DNA of 9,034 bases from Parcubacteria group bacterium. Lineage in GTDB: Bacteria > Patescibacteriota > Minisyncoccia > Phycocordibacterales > GCA-002724975. This document shows, in pieces, positions 1 to 7,678 of this stretch; the first letter of the stretch is position 1; every line of letters starts with the position of its first letter. The notes beneath the pieces are model-generated. The model was not told where the DNA came from, ran no database searches, and saw nothing but the letters and a program-made list of their open reading frames with translations. Made by a program: the position numbers and the translations under genes. The stretch is from positions 1-9,034 of the forward strand of contig PBQF01000038.1 in the NCBI GenBank assembly GCA_002724975.1, read 5' to 3'.

Positions 1-1
1 C

Positions 2-919
2 TCTGTGATTATCCCTATTTATAATGAACTTGAGTCTTTGCCGGAATTATTAGATGAACTAGCATCTGTTCTAAAGAATAATTACGAATATGAAATTATT
101 TGTGTGGATGATGGAAGCACTGACGGCTCTGCACAGTTTATCAGAGATCAAGCCTTGCAGAATGAACATGTGGTCAGTCTTCGTTTTCTGAAAAACTCCG
201 GGAAGTCAAATGCGCTGAATGCAGGATTCGATAAGGCTTCTGGTGACTATGTTATTACAATGGATGCTGATTTACAAGATGATCCATCAGAAATTCCCAA
301 CTTGATTACTGAACTGGAGAAAGGGTATGATCTTATTTCTGGTTGGAAGAAAAAACGGCACGATCCCATTTCTAAAAGATTGCCGTCAAAGATGTTCAAT
401 TTTGTAACAAGGTTAATAACTGGAGTAAAGATTCATGATTTTAACTGTGGATTGAAAATCTACAGAAAGGAAGTGGTTAAGTCTATAGAAGTATATGGTG
501 GACGGCATCGATATACTCCGGTTCTGGCGGCTCAGAGAAATTTTAAAATTGGAGAAGTGGTTGTAAATCATCGTCCAAGGAAATACGGAACAACTAAGTA
601 TGGGGGTTTCAGATTCTTCCACGGTTTTTTTGATCTGCTTTCTGTTCTTTTCCTGGACCAGTTTGATCAGAGGCCTTTACATTTCTTTGGTCTATTTGGA
701 TTAGGAAGCATCTTAATTTCGTTTGCAATTGAAACATACGTATTGGTTCTCAAGATAGCCGTTGGACATTCCTTCCAGAAACATTTCGCATTGATACTCT
801 TTGGAGCGATGTTGTTTTTCCTGGGATTGTGGTTCTTTTCTATTGGATTGATTGCAGAAATGATTGCCAGGACACAAAAGGTTAGAGAAGAACAGAGTTA
901 TCAGGTAATCGAAGATTAA
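2..919 (+). CDS. GT2 glycosyltransferase, DPM1/CsbB/GtrB-like, 5' partial
   Basis: This is a GT-A fold enzyme that probably moves a sugar from a nucleotide donor onto polyprenyl phosphate at the cytoplasmic face of the membrane. Numbering from the GTG at base 5, it shows the nucleotide-binding DDGSTD (residues 35-40), the metal-binding DAD in DADLQDDP (87-94), HDFNCGLK (144-151) and a basic HRPRKYGTTKYG segment (189-200). These are followed by an amphipathic stretch and two C-terminal membrane helices (about 226-252 and 262-290). That layout is typical of dolichol/undecaprenyl-phosphate sugar transferases such as CsbB, GtrB and ArnC. The reading frame is open to the window edge. The first beta strand (usually I-S-V-V-I-P-x-Y-N-E) is already under way at base 2, so the GTG at base 5 is probably internal and the true start lies upstream. 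The sugar cannot be told from sequence. The family call is firm, the exact acceptor less so. Confidence 0.92.
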   Translation, partial: SVIIPIYNELESLPELLDELASVLKNNYEYEIICVDDGSTDGSAQFIRDQALQNEHVVSLRFLKNSGKSNALNAGFDKASGDYVITMDADLQDDPSEIPNLITELEKGYDLISGWKKKRHDPISKRLPSKMFNFVTRLITGVKIHDFNCGLKIYRKEVVKSIEVYGGRHRYTPVLAAQRNFKIGEVVVNHRPRKYGTTKYGGFRFFHGFFDLLSVLFLDQFDQRPLHFFGLFGLGSILISFAIETYVLVLKIAVGHSFQKHFALILFGAMLFFLGLWFFSIGLIAEMIARTQKVREEQSYQVIED

Positions 920-952
920 GACGAGTGATTCCACGAACATATTTTTCGTCAT

Positions 953-957
953 GAGGA
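953..957 (+). promoter_or_regulatory. Shine-Dalgarno site for the TTG-started GT2
   Basis: GAGGA lies six bases before the TTG at 964. It decides the start of the second glycosyltransferase, because no ATG or GTG sits at a suitable place. The ATG at 951 meets a stop codon after three codons. The spacing fits an ordinary bacterial ribosome binding site. Confidence 0.6.
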
Positions 958-963
958 ATTAAT

Positions 964-1992
964 TTGGCACCCGATATTCCCACTATCAGCATTATTACAC
1001 CCACCTTCAATCGAGCTGATGAACTAGAGCATCTTATCAATTCTATAGCCAAACAATCACTGAATCACTATCTGTTTGAGCATATCATTGTTGATGACGG
1101 TTCTACAGATAATAGTGAGGAATTAATTAGTAATAAATCAAGTGAAGTAGATTTTGATCTAAGATATATATCTCAGGATAATAGAGGACCGGGAGCAGCA
1201 AGGAACGCTGGAATGGAGGAGGGGAGAGGAGAGCTATTTGTTTTTATAGATTCTGATTGTGAAGCGAGAGAGGATTGGTTAGCTACGATTTATGAAGAAT
1301 ACACTTTGACAGGATTTGATGCATGCGGCGGTCCCGATGCCTCCAAAGATGATTTCACACCTCTTCAGAAAGCGATTGATTTTTCCATGACCTCATTTAT
1401 TACTACAGGTGGAATGAGAGGTCATTCCGACAAGCCATTAGCGAAGTTCTATCCACGAAGCCACAATATGGGCATGACCAGAAAACTGTATAAAAAGGTG
1501 GGAGGATTTGGAGGGCTTAGACATGGTCAGGATATCGAGCTGAGCCACAGGATTATCAAAAGCGGAGCAAAGGTAGCTTATTTATCCGATGCAATCGTTT
1601 ATCATCGTCGTAGAACTTCACTATTACGATTTTTTAAACAGGTGTTTAACTGGGGAGTGGCGAGGGTGAACTTGAGTAAGATCGACAAGGAAATGCTGGA
1701 GCCAATTCATGTTATACCATCATTAGTTACAGTTTTAGGAATTGGGGTAATAATAGGAAGCACAGTATCACCAAATATTTTTCTCCCAATTTTGTTTACT
1801 GGGTTTGGATTATTATTGTTCATTTCTGCATCAGTAGGAGTAAGGCAAAATAGCTTGTTTACTGCATGTCTGGTTTCACTTATTATTCCAATCCAAATTG
1901 TTGGGTACGGAATTGGCTTTCTTTTAGCTCTTATGAGAAGCTTAGTAAAAAAAGAGAGTTGGGTAGGTTTTTCCGGAAGTTATTATCGATGA
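964..1992 (+). CDS. GT2 glycosyltransferase with C-terminal membrane anchor
   Basis: This 342-residue family 2 glycosyltransferase starts at TTG. The GT-A domain begins at once (ISIITPTFNR, 8-17), followed by DDGSTD (44-49), GPGAARNAG (75-83), the metal-binding DSD (96-98) and GQDIELSHRI (188-197). In the last motif QD stands where many relatives have ED. A basic segment HRRRTSLLRFFKQVFNWG (214-231) occupies the usual place of the acceptor-side QxxRW-type region. Three hydrophobic helices follow (about 250-267, 272-292 and 300-323), so the enzyme is probably fixed in the inner membrane and adds a sugar to a lipid-linked chain on the cytoplasmic side. It is separated by 44 bases from the gene before. 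Its stop overlaps the ATG of the sulfotransferase that follows (ATGA at 1989-1992), which suggests translational coupling. Donor and acceptor sugars are unknown. Confidence 0.9.
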   Translation: MAPDIPTISIITPTFNRADELEHLINSIAKQSLNHYLFEHIIVDDGSTDNSEELISNKSSEVDFDLRYISQDNRGPGAARNAGMEEGRGELFVFIDSDCEAREDWLATIYEEYTLTGFDACGGPDASKDDFTPLQKAIDFSMTSFITTGGMRGHSDKPLAKFYPRSHNMGMTRKLYKKVGGFGGLRHGQDIELSHRIIKSGAKVAYLSDAIVYHRRRTSLLRFFKQVFNWGVARVNLSKIDKEMLEPIHVIPSLVTVLGIGVIIGSTVSPNIFLPILFTGFGLLLFISASVGVRQNSLFTACLVSLIIPIQIVGYGIGFLLALMRSLVKKESWVGFSGSYYR

Positions 1993-2735
1993 TCATACCT
2001 GTTGTGGGGATGCACCGGAGTGGAACTTCAACTGTGGCAGGCATACTGCATTTGAATGGAGTATTAATGGGATCTGAAAAGACATTTCGTCCGAAACCTC
2101 TGCCGCAGAACCCAAAGGGTTTTTACGAAAACTTAGATTTCAGAAAAGTGAATGATAGGATTTTATCACATCATAACTACGACGTTAAATCATATTCTAT
2201 AGACATCCCGGACGTTAAGGCAACTGGAAGACTAAGAAGGAAGATGAAACAGCTGTTATCCAAATACTCAACCGAATATCAGAACTGGGGGTGGAAAGAT
2301 CCTAGAACTTGCCTGACGCTCAACCTCTGGCTAAATGAGTTGAAAGGACTAGGATTCTTGACAGAGACCAGGATCCTAGTGGTTGTTCGAAATGAGATCA
2401 GTGTTGCGCGATCCTTGTACCTGCGGAACGAGTTGCCACTTGAAATCGGTCTCAAGCTTTGGATGAGTTACTATATGCGTGCACTTGAAGCTATTGACAA
2501 ATACGATGTTCAAGTTATGTATTATCGTTACGAAGATATTGTTAGCAATTCCATCGAATCCTGTCGTTCAATTTTCTCAAGTTTTAAATTACCGTTTGAT
2601 GATAAGATCGTGTCGGAATTTGTTGATCCCAAACTTGACCGAAGTCGGGGAATACCAGAAGAGGATAATTTTCAAATATCTGTACTGGATGACGTAGTGC
2701 AATTTCGAAATAATTTGTATTCGAGATTCTCATAG
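1989..2735 (+). CDS. Sulfotransferase family protein (GMHRSGTS type)
   Basis: This predicted PAPS-dependent sulfotransferase has 248 residues and no clear membrane segment, so it is probably cytoplasmic. The N-terminus carries the 5'-phosphosulfate loop GMHRSGTSTVAGIL (7-20). Then come GFYENLDF (44-51), WGWKDPRT (100-107), the 3'-phosphate binding segment VVVRNEISVARSL (131-143) and YYRYEDIV (178-185). This order is seen in bacterial sulfotransferases that sit among glycosyltransferase genes. I chose the ATG at 1989 because the loop follows it directly, GGAAG at 1975-1979 provides a ribosome site, and the ATGA overlap couples it to the GT2 before it. The frame is open further upstream to an ATG at 1866, but those 41 residues would lie wholly inside the GT2 gene and add no family sequence. 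The substrate is probably a sugar on the glycan made here. That is inferred from position; some proteins of this group are annotated without proven activity. Confidence 0.87.
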   Translation: MIIPVVGMHRSGTSTVAGILHLNGVLMGSEKTFRPKPLPQNPKGFYENLDFRKVNDRILSHHNYDVKSYSIDIPDVKATGRLRRKMKQLLSKYSTEYQNWGWKDPRTCLTLNLWLNELKGLGFLTETRILVVVRNEISVARSLYLRNELPLEIGLKLWMSYYMRALEAIDKYDVQVMYYRYEDIVSNSIESCRSIFSSFKLPFDDKIVSEFVDPKLDRSRGIPEEDNFQISVLDDVVQFRNNLYSRFS

Positions 2736-2754
2736 GGAACTTAACGTCATAACT

Positions 2755-3669
2755 TTGAACTCCAGAAGAGAGATTCAGATCACCACGGTCAGTTGGTATT
2801 CAACGGCTTTGATCAGAGACTTGGTGCAGAATCTGTGTGATAAAGCCGCGAGACCAGAACTCTTAAGATTTCTGGTAATCGACAACTCAGATGGGAAGGA
2901 CGATGAACTTCCTTCAGTCATATCTGAGGATGTTAATATTGAAATCCGCTCCTTCTTTGGCGAGGGATTACAGAGATCCGTCGCACATGCTTCCGCATTA
3001 AACATAGGGATGAAATATCTTGATGCCACTTACGTTCTAATAACTGATCCGGACATCCACGTTTTCCAGCCTGGTTGGGATGATATCTGCCGCAATGAAT
3101 TATCAAAGGATTTCAGTGCATTAGGAGCACCCTATCCTCCGTGGAAGCTTGGTAAGATTCACGATTTCCCTAGCCCCGTTTTCTTTTTTACTGAAACTGA
3201 ATCACTTCTAAACTTACATCCTGATTGGTATCCTTTTCCGGGAGCACTGAGGCGAAGCTATAATTTCTTTGCCAGAAAAATATTGCGCCTTGGTCCTGTT
3301 TGCAGCAAGGAAAGATTGAGGAAACACGCCAGATTAAGGTCACTTGCCCAGAAACTTGAACGGAAAGTTGGTATCTGCTCGCCGGACACGGGATCAAAAA
3401 TTGTGGAATCCATGAGGGAAAGAAGTTACCTCCCACTTGTGTTTGAAGCTGTCTATGCTGACGATGATAGATTAATAATGAACGAAAGTTATTCTTCACT
3501 TCTAGACCTAGCCAAACATTTTGAACTCTATCTGTACGATGATAAACCGTTTATGACTCATTGCTACGGATCGGGAGTATTTCACTGGAAAACTGAGAGA
3601 AGCGATCAAACGGAGTTTTGGAAGGAAAGTATTATTGCGTATGAGGAATCTTTTCCAAAATGTGCTTAA
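2755..3669 (+). CDS. Divergent GT2-like (GT-A fold) glycosyltransferase
   Basis: This 304-residue protein has the outline of a GT-A glycosyltransferase but resembles the usual GT2 motifs only loosely. The first strand is ITTVSWYST (9-17), with IDNSDG (42-47) where DDGSTD is expected, HASALNIGMKY (78-88), and a probable metal-binding DPD in ITDPDIHVF (96-104). The later half contains GAPYPPW (124-130), a basic helical stretch (about 165-206), CSPDTGSKIVE (208-218) and HCYGSGVFHWK (269-279), which I do not recognise as belonging to a named subfamily. No membrane helix is obvious, so it is probably soluble or peripheral. The start is taken as TTG at 2755. No ATG or GTG lies in frame nearby, and the only purine-rich site (AGGGA, 2734-2738) is rather far away, so the start is less certain than the gene. 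It lies 19 bases after the sulfotransferase and 8 before the flippase, in the same probable operon. Confidence 0.78.
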   Translation: MNSRREIQITTVSWYSTALIRDLVQNLCDKAARPELLRFLVIDNSDGKDDELPSVISEDVNIEIRSFFGEGLQRSVAHASALNIGMKYLDATYVLITDPDIHVFQPGWDDICRNELSKDFSALGAPYPPWKLGKIHDFPSPVFFFTETESLLNLHPDWYPFPGALRRSYNFFARKILRLGPVCSKERLRKHARLRSLAQKLERKVGICSPDTGSKIVESMRERSYLPLVFEAVYADDDRLIMNESYSSLLDLAKHFELYLYDDKPFMTHCYGSGVFHWKTERSDQTEFWKESIIAYEESFPKCA

Positions 3670-3677
3670 TGTAACTG

Positions 3678-5159
3678 ATGCCGATTCGAGAACCGATTAA
3701 GCAGTTAGGGAAGAGTACAGCCGTATACGGACTTGGGAACGTACTCAATAAAGTTGCTGCCGTACTCCTTATTCCAATTTACACGCACTATTTAACATTA
3801 TCGGATGTTGGAATTTTGGCTCTTCTTGAGATGGTAGAGATTCTCATGTTGACAGTTGTTCCTCTCGGTATGAATAATGCCCTTTGGCGTAATCTCCCCT
3901 CAAAAGGTAAATTAGGAAAGCGGAGAATGATATTTACAGCCTTCGTTGGGACCTTAGTTGTCAATTTTATTTTGCTCGGATTAATTGGCTTTAACCACAG
4001 ATTCCCTGCTCCCTTTCTTGGCCTGGAAGATAATCAGTCTTACTTACTCCTTCTTGTCTTAACGAATGTTTTCTTTACTTTCGGGTTCCGGTTCCTGCTC
4101 TCACTGCTCCAATACGAAGGTAAGGCAGGGAGTTATATTATTTTCTCATTGTCTCAGTTTGTTGGGGTACTTTTGGTAACAGTTTACTTGGTTGTACTAC
4201 GGGGAACTGAACTTCAGGGAGTTCTCATGGCCAAAGTTATCGTATCTGCGCCAATTTTTCTTGTTGCTAGTATTGCGATTTTTATAAAATACATAAGTTG
4301 GCCGTCTCCAGCCGAATATGTCCGTCTGTTAAGATTTGGGCTGCCATTTGTCCTTTTTACTCTGGTGATGCCGGTATTATCCTTTTCCGATCGGTACTTC
4401 TTGAAGAGTTTTAACATTGAGTTAACTGATATTGGAATTTATTACATAGCCTATAAGTTTGGGATGATTATCAACATGATCCTTGTCATGCCTCTGCAGA
4501 GAGGATGGATACCAATGATGTACAAAATGGGAATTGGAGAAAAGTCAAGACAGTATTTAAGAGATATTATGTTTTATTTTTCTACAGTTGGGGTCTTTTT
4601 ATTTATGGTAATTTCTTTCTTCTCTGAAGAGTTGATAGGAGTATTCGCTGGTCAAGAGTATTTAGTCGGAAGTCCTATCATTTCCGTGGTTGCCTTTGCT
4701 TACCTGATAAATGGATTCAGACAGTTTTTTATGGCTGGAACTGTTTTAACCGACAAAACGATTTGGCTCACCTTGTCTTCTGTTAGCGGGATGGTGATAA
4801 ATCTGGTATTGAACTATTTTCTTATTAGGAAGTTTGGTATGTGGGGTGCTGCTTGGGCTACGCTGATCTCTTACACTTTGCTAAGTGGCTTAGTCTATAT
4901 TATTTCCCAAAATTTTGTTCGTCTTGATTGGGCTTGGAAGAGAGTGTTTGCTCTTTTCTCTATTACAGCTATTATGTTCGCGGGTGTTATTTTTCTTCAG
5001 GCCGAGTTTACCGACGTACGCCAAATCATTAGTCTGAGTGGTTTAGTTACATTCGTAATTCTTCTTAGATTAACTGGAATTATCGGAAAGAAAGAAATTA
5101 CTGGTGTAAAATCCCTCTTTCAGAGAGTCAGACTCCCATCATTACATCGCAATCTATGA
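3678..5159 (+). CDS. Polysaccharide flippase, Wzx/MOP superfamily
   Basis: This 493-residue integral membrane protein probably flips an undecaprenyl-linked glycan from the inner to the outer face of the cytoplasmic membrane. It has about 12-14 hydrophobic helices along its whole length. The N-terminal GKSTAVYGLGNVLNKV (11-26) and IPIYTHYLT (32-40) and the mid-protein SDRYFLKSF (237-245) with GIYYIAYKFGM (253-263) are typical of oligosaccharide flippases of the MOP superfamily. Its length is normal and it is intact. An in-frame stop at 3672-3674 sits just before the ATG at 3678, which fixes the start closely, although no Shine-Dalgarno site is visible; ribosomes may arrive from the gene before. 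The end overlaps the YfhO gene by ATGA. The transported unit cannot be read from sequence, but the surrounding genes suggest a glycan that may carry sulfate. Confidence 0.92.
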   Translation: MPIREPIKQLGKSTAVYGLGNVLNKVAAVLLIPIYTHYLTLSDVGILALLEMVEILMLTVVPLGMNNALWRNLPSKGKLGKRRMIFTAFVGTLVVNFILLGLIGFNHRFPAPFLGLEDNQSYLLLLVLTNVFFTFGFRFLLSLLQYEGKAGSYIIFSLSQFVGVLLVTVYLVVLRGTELQGVLMAKVIVSAPIFLVASIAIFIKYISWPSPAEYVRLLRFGLPFVLFTLVMPVLSFSDRYFLKSFNIELTDIGIYYIAYKFGMIINMILVMPLQRGWIPMMYKMGIGEKSRQYLRDIMFYFSTVGVFLFMVISFFSEELIGVFAGQEYLVGSPIISVVAFAYLINGFRQFFMAGTVLTDKTIWLTLSSVSGMVINLVLNYFLIRKFGMWGAAWATLISYTLLSGLVYIISQNFVRLDWAWKRVFALFSITAIMFAGVIFLQAEFTDVRQIISLSGLVTFVILLRLTGIIGKKEITGVKSLFQRVRLPSLHRNL

Positions 5160-7576
5160 AGTCAACTAACACTATAATAGCGATTGTAATGCTGTTTATT
5201 GTAGTGCTATTATTTTTACACGAAATGGTGTTTTATGATGAGATTCCTTTGCCAGGTGATATAGTTTCAAGGCACGCCATTAATAATTGGATTAACGAAT
5301 ATTCACAGGTAAATGAGGATATTCCTCAGTGGTATCCTCATTTATTCTCGGGGATGCCCTCGTATGGTGGTTTTATCTATACGCCCTCAAATCCTATGAA
5401 ACTGCTACTGGATCCTATCCTCTTTAACCAAGGTTTGTGGTATTTGTTCTATCTGTTTCTTGGTGGGATTGGCATGTTTCTTTTCCTCCGAAGGATAGAT
5501 ATCTCTATTTTACCAAGTCTGTTTGGTGGATTAGCTTTTTCACTATCACCTTACTACTTTGGATTGATTAATGCTGGTCATCCCGCCAAACTTTATGCCA
5601 TTTGTTATATTCCTTGGATTATGTTGGCTTATCGTTATGTCACCAAATCAGCATCGTGGAGGGGTGTCCTTTTCTTGGGATTGGTAGGTGCCCTGCAGCT
5701 GTGGACAAAACATGTACAAATTGTCTATTACACTTGGATGGTAATTGTATTTTTATTTATGTGGGATCAGATAAGAGCAGTGATCAATCGAAAATGGAAG
5801 ACAAAAAAAGAAGGGAAAACGATATTAGTACTCTTCGCTAGTCTGTCTCTGATGGCACTTCTGGTTCTGGATCCTTATTTATCTATTTACGAGTTTCAAA
5901 GTCATTCTACTAGAGGCTCACCTTCAGTACTCGATGAGTCGGAGAAGGTAGACGAAGGTGCAAAGTGGGACTATGTGACGGCGTGGTCATTTCATCCAAA
6001 AGAGTCAGTCTCATTTCTCTACCCATATTTCTACGGTCTGCAGAATTTTTCGTCTAAGGGATTGAAATCTGCTGCCTATTGGGGACACATGTCATTTACT
6101 CAATCGACTCACTATCTTGGTGTTCTGATGATAATCCTTGTAATTCCTGGCTTGTGGTTTAGAAAGCATAAAATAATAATTCCTATGGGAGTTGTATCTA
6201 TATTGATTATCATTACAGGTTTTGGGCATTATTTTCCTCTTATATTCAAACCGTTGTACCAGCTGGCACCCATGTTTGATAAGTTCCGTGTACCCTCTAT
6301 GATATATGCGCTCCTACCCGTTACACTAGGTATTGTTTCTGCTCAAGGCATGGAAAATCTGATAAATTTACCTGAGAGGAGTCAGAACGGAGAATCAAGC
6401 AAGTTAGTGAAAACTATGCTGATCATATTAGGTATATTATCGGGAGTTTCTCTATTTTTGATACTAATTGGTGATGGATTTTTATCAACTGAAATGTTCA
6501 GCAAGGCTGGGCAGGAAATACCGAAATCTATCTTAGTCCGATTAAAAGCTACAAGATTAGATCTCTTCAACAAGGGGCTGATGCTTTCCCTCCTCGCTAT
6601 GGGTGGCGCACTCGCTGCTTTATTGTTGAAAAGGAATAAGGTAGTAAATGCTCGTCTTTTTGGAATGATCATCATCGTGTTATTTGTAATAGATTTAGGG
6701 ATAGTAGATATGGAATTCCTCGATTTGAAATCTGCTACTTCACTCACAAGACAGTATAAAAAAAGTGATGAAATTCGTTTTTTGAAAAAGGACAAATCAC
6801 TTTACCGTGTATTACCACTAGACAGTTACAACACCAATTGGTACGGTTTTTTTGGAATATCAAGTATCAGTGGTTATCGTCCTGTTAAGCTCAGAACCTA
6901 TCAGGATCTAATGGATGGTAGTGGGTTGAATATTTTAAGTCAACCGAATTCAAAAGTACCCTTATCGAAAAAAAATGAGCTTTTGAAAGTTCGAAAACCG
7001 ATTCTTGATATGCTAAATGTAAAGTATCTTATATCAGGACAATCCCTAGAACCTTTTTTTCATAAAACTGATAATAACTCAAATATTTATGAAAATCGAC
7101 TTGTTTTACCTCGTGCATGGATAGTTCATAATATTGTAAGTGTGGATAGTCGCAAAGAATCTTTTGCAGCTACTTTGAATCCAAGATTCAATCCTAGGAA
7201 AGAAGCGGTAGTGTTAGGTTTTGATGATAAAATATTGGAAATGGGAGGTAAGGACAAAGTAGAAATAATTCATTATTCAGAGAATGAAATTATACTTAAG
7301 ACAGTAAGTGATAATGGTGGTTTACTAGTACTTTCAGAGAATTACTATGAACCGGGTTGGAAAGCTGTAGTCGATGATAAAGAAACTCAAATCTATCAGA
7401 CGAACCATGTATTAAGATCTATTACTATTCCTAAAGGTGTACACGATGTGAAGTTTTATTACAATGACAAAACCTATTTGCTCTCTCGCACTATAAGCAG
7501 AACATTACTTACGATAATTGTTTTGTTAATTGGAATTACTTTTGGGGTTCCTTATCTGAGATCTGCTAAAGACTAG
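5156..7576 (+). CDS. YfhO-family membrane protein, probable GT-C glycosyltransferase
   Basis: This 806-residue protein has one N-terminal membrane helix (7-22), a first outer loop containing GDIVSR (34-39) and EDIPQWYPHLFSGMPSYGG (54-72), and then many helices up to about residue 530. GHPAKLYAICYIPW (141-154) is a conserved-looking stretch. A soluble, probably extracytoplasmic domain follows (about 535-775), ending in NYYEPGWKAVVDD and VHDVKFYYND, typical of the YfhO family, with a last helix near 780-800. In Bacillus and Listeria, YfhO proteins work with CsbB-type GT2 enzymes, taking sugar from undecaprenyl phosphate to glycosylate lipoteichoic acid outside the cell. The acidic first loop fits the catalytic loop of GT-C enzymes, though I cannot name the catalytic residue with certainty. 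The ATG overlaps the flippase stop (ATGA), with no separate ribosome site seen. The acceptor here is unknown; teichoic acid is unlikely if the organism is Gram-negative. Confidence 0.87.
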   Translation: MKSTNTIIAIVMLFIVVLLFLHEMVFYDEIPLPGDIVSRHAINNWINEYSQVNEDIPQWYPHLFSGMPSYGGFIYTPSNPMKLLLDPILFNQGLWYLFYLFLGGIGMFLFLRRIDISILPSLFGGLAFSLSPYYFGLINAGHPAKLYAICYIPWIMLAYRYVTKSASWRGVLFLGLVGALQLWTKHVQIVYYTWMVIVFLFMWDQIRAVINRKWKTKKEGKTILVLFASLSLMALLVLDPYLSIYEFQSHSTRGSPSVLDESEKVDEGAKWDYVTAWSFHPKESVSFLYPYFYGLQNFSSKGLKSAAYWGHMSFTQSTHYLGVLMIILVIPGLWFRKHKIIIPMGVVSILIIITGFGHYFPLIFKPLYQLAPMFDKFRVPSMIYALLPVTLGIVSAQGMENLINLPERSQNGESSKLVKTMLIILGILSGVSLFLILIGDGFLSTEMFSKAGQEIPKSILVRLKATRLDLFNKGLMLSLLAMGGALAALLLKRNKVVNARLFGMIIIVLFVIDLGIVDMEFLDLKSATSLTRQYKKSDEIRFLKKDKSLYRVLPLDSYNTNWYGFFGISSISGYRPVKLRTYQDLMDGSGLNILSQPNSKVPLSKKNELLKVRKPILDMLNVKYLISGQSLEPFFHKTDNNSNIYENRLVLPRAWIVHNIVSVDSRKESFAATLNPRFNPRKEAVVLGFDDKILEMGGKDKVEIIHYSENEIILKTVSDNGGLLVLSENYYEPGWKAVVDDKETQIYQTNHVLRSITIPKGVHDVKFYYNDKTYLLSRTISRTLLTIIVLLIGITFGVPYLRSAKD

Positions 7577-7639
7577 TATATTATGAGTTATATCTACTAT
7601 TCTGGGTTATATGAAGGCAACTTTACACGCTTATAAATT

Positions 7640-7663
7640 AGTTAGTACTCCTTAATATTAACT
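7640..7663. terminator. Weak hairpin between convergent genes
   Basis: The bases AGTTAGTA (7640-7647) can pair with TATTAACT (7656-7663) to give an 8-bp stem, one pair being G-U, with an 8-base loop. It lies between the end of the YfhO gene and the end of the reverse-strand sulfotransferase, where a two-way terminator would be useful. The stem is AT-rich and neither side has a clean run of T, so this is only a weak candidate. Confidence 0.2.
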
Positions 7664-7678
7664 TCAGGTTAGACTACT

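Noticed and set aside
920..950. Small inverted repeats (GACGA with TCGTC, ACGAA with TTCGT) between the first two genes, considered as a terminator
   Set aside because: The stems are only 5 bp, the two pairings exclude each other, and there is no T-run after them; the genes look co-transcribed.
413..952. Reverse-strand open frames inside the first glycosyltransferase
   Set aside because: They lie opposite a clear GT2 gene, carry no recognisable domain and have no supporting start signal.
1866..1988. Possible longer N-terminus (41 residues) of the first sulfotransferase, starting at ATG 1866
   Set aside because: It lies wholly within the preceding GT2 gene in another frame and adds no family motif; the ATG at 1989 has a ribosome site and puts the nucleotide loop at the usual place.
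5602..5841. A 79-codon, cysteine-containing frame within the YfhO gene, which could look like a small metal-binding protein
   Set aside because: It is an out-of-frame reading of the conserved YfhO membrane region, and the cysteines form no recognised metal motif.
7583..7636. A 17-codon frame (MSYIYYSGLYEGNFTRL) after the YfhO gene
   Set aside because: It has no Shine-Dalgarno site, is very short, and lies between convergent genes; there is nothing to support translation.
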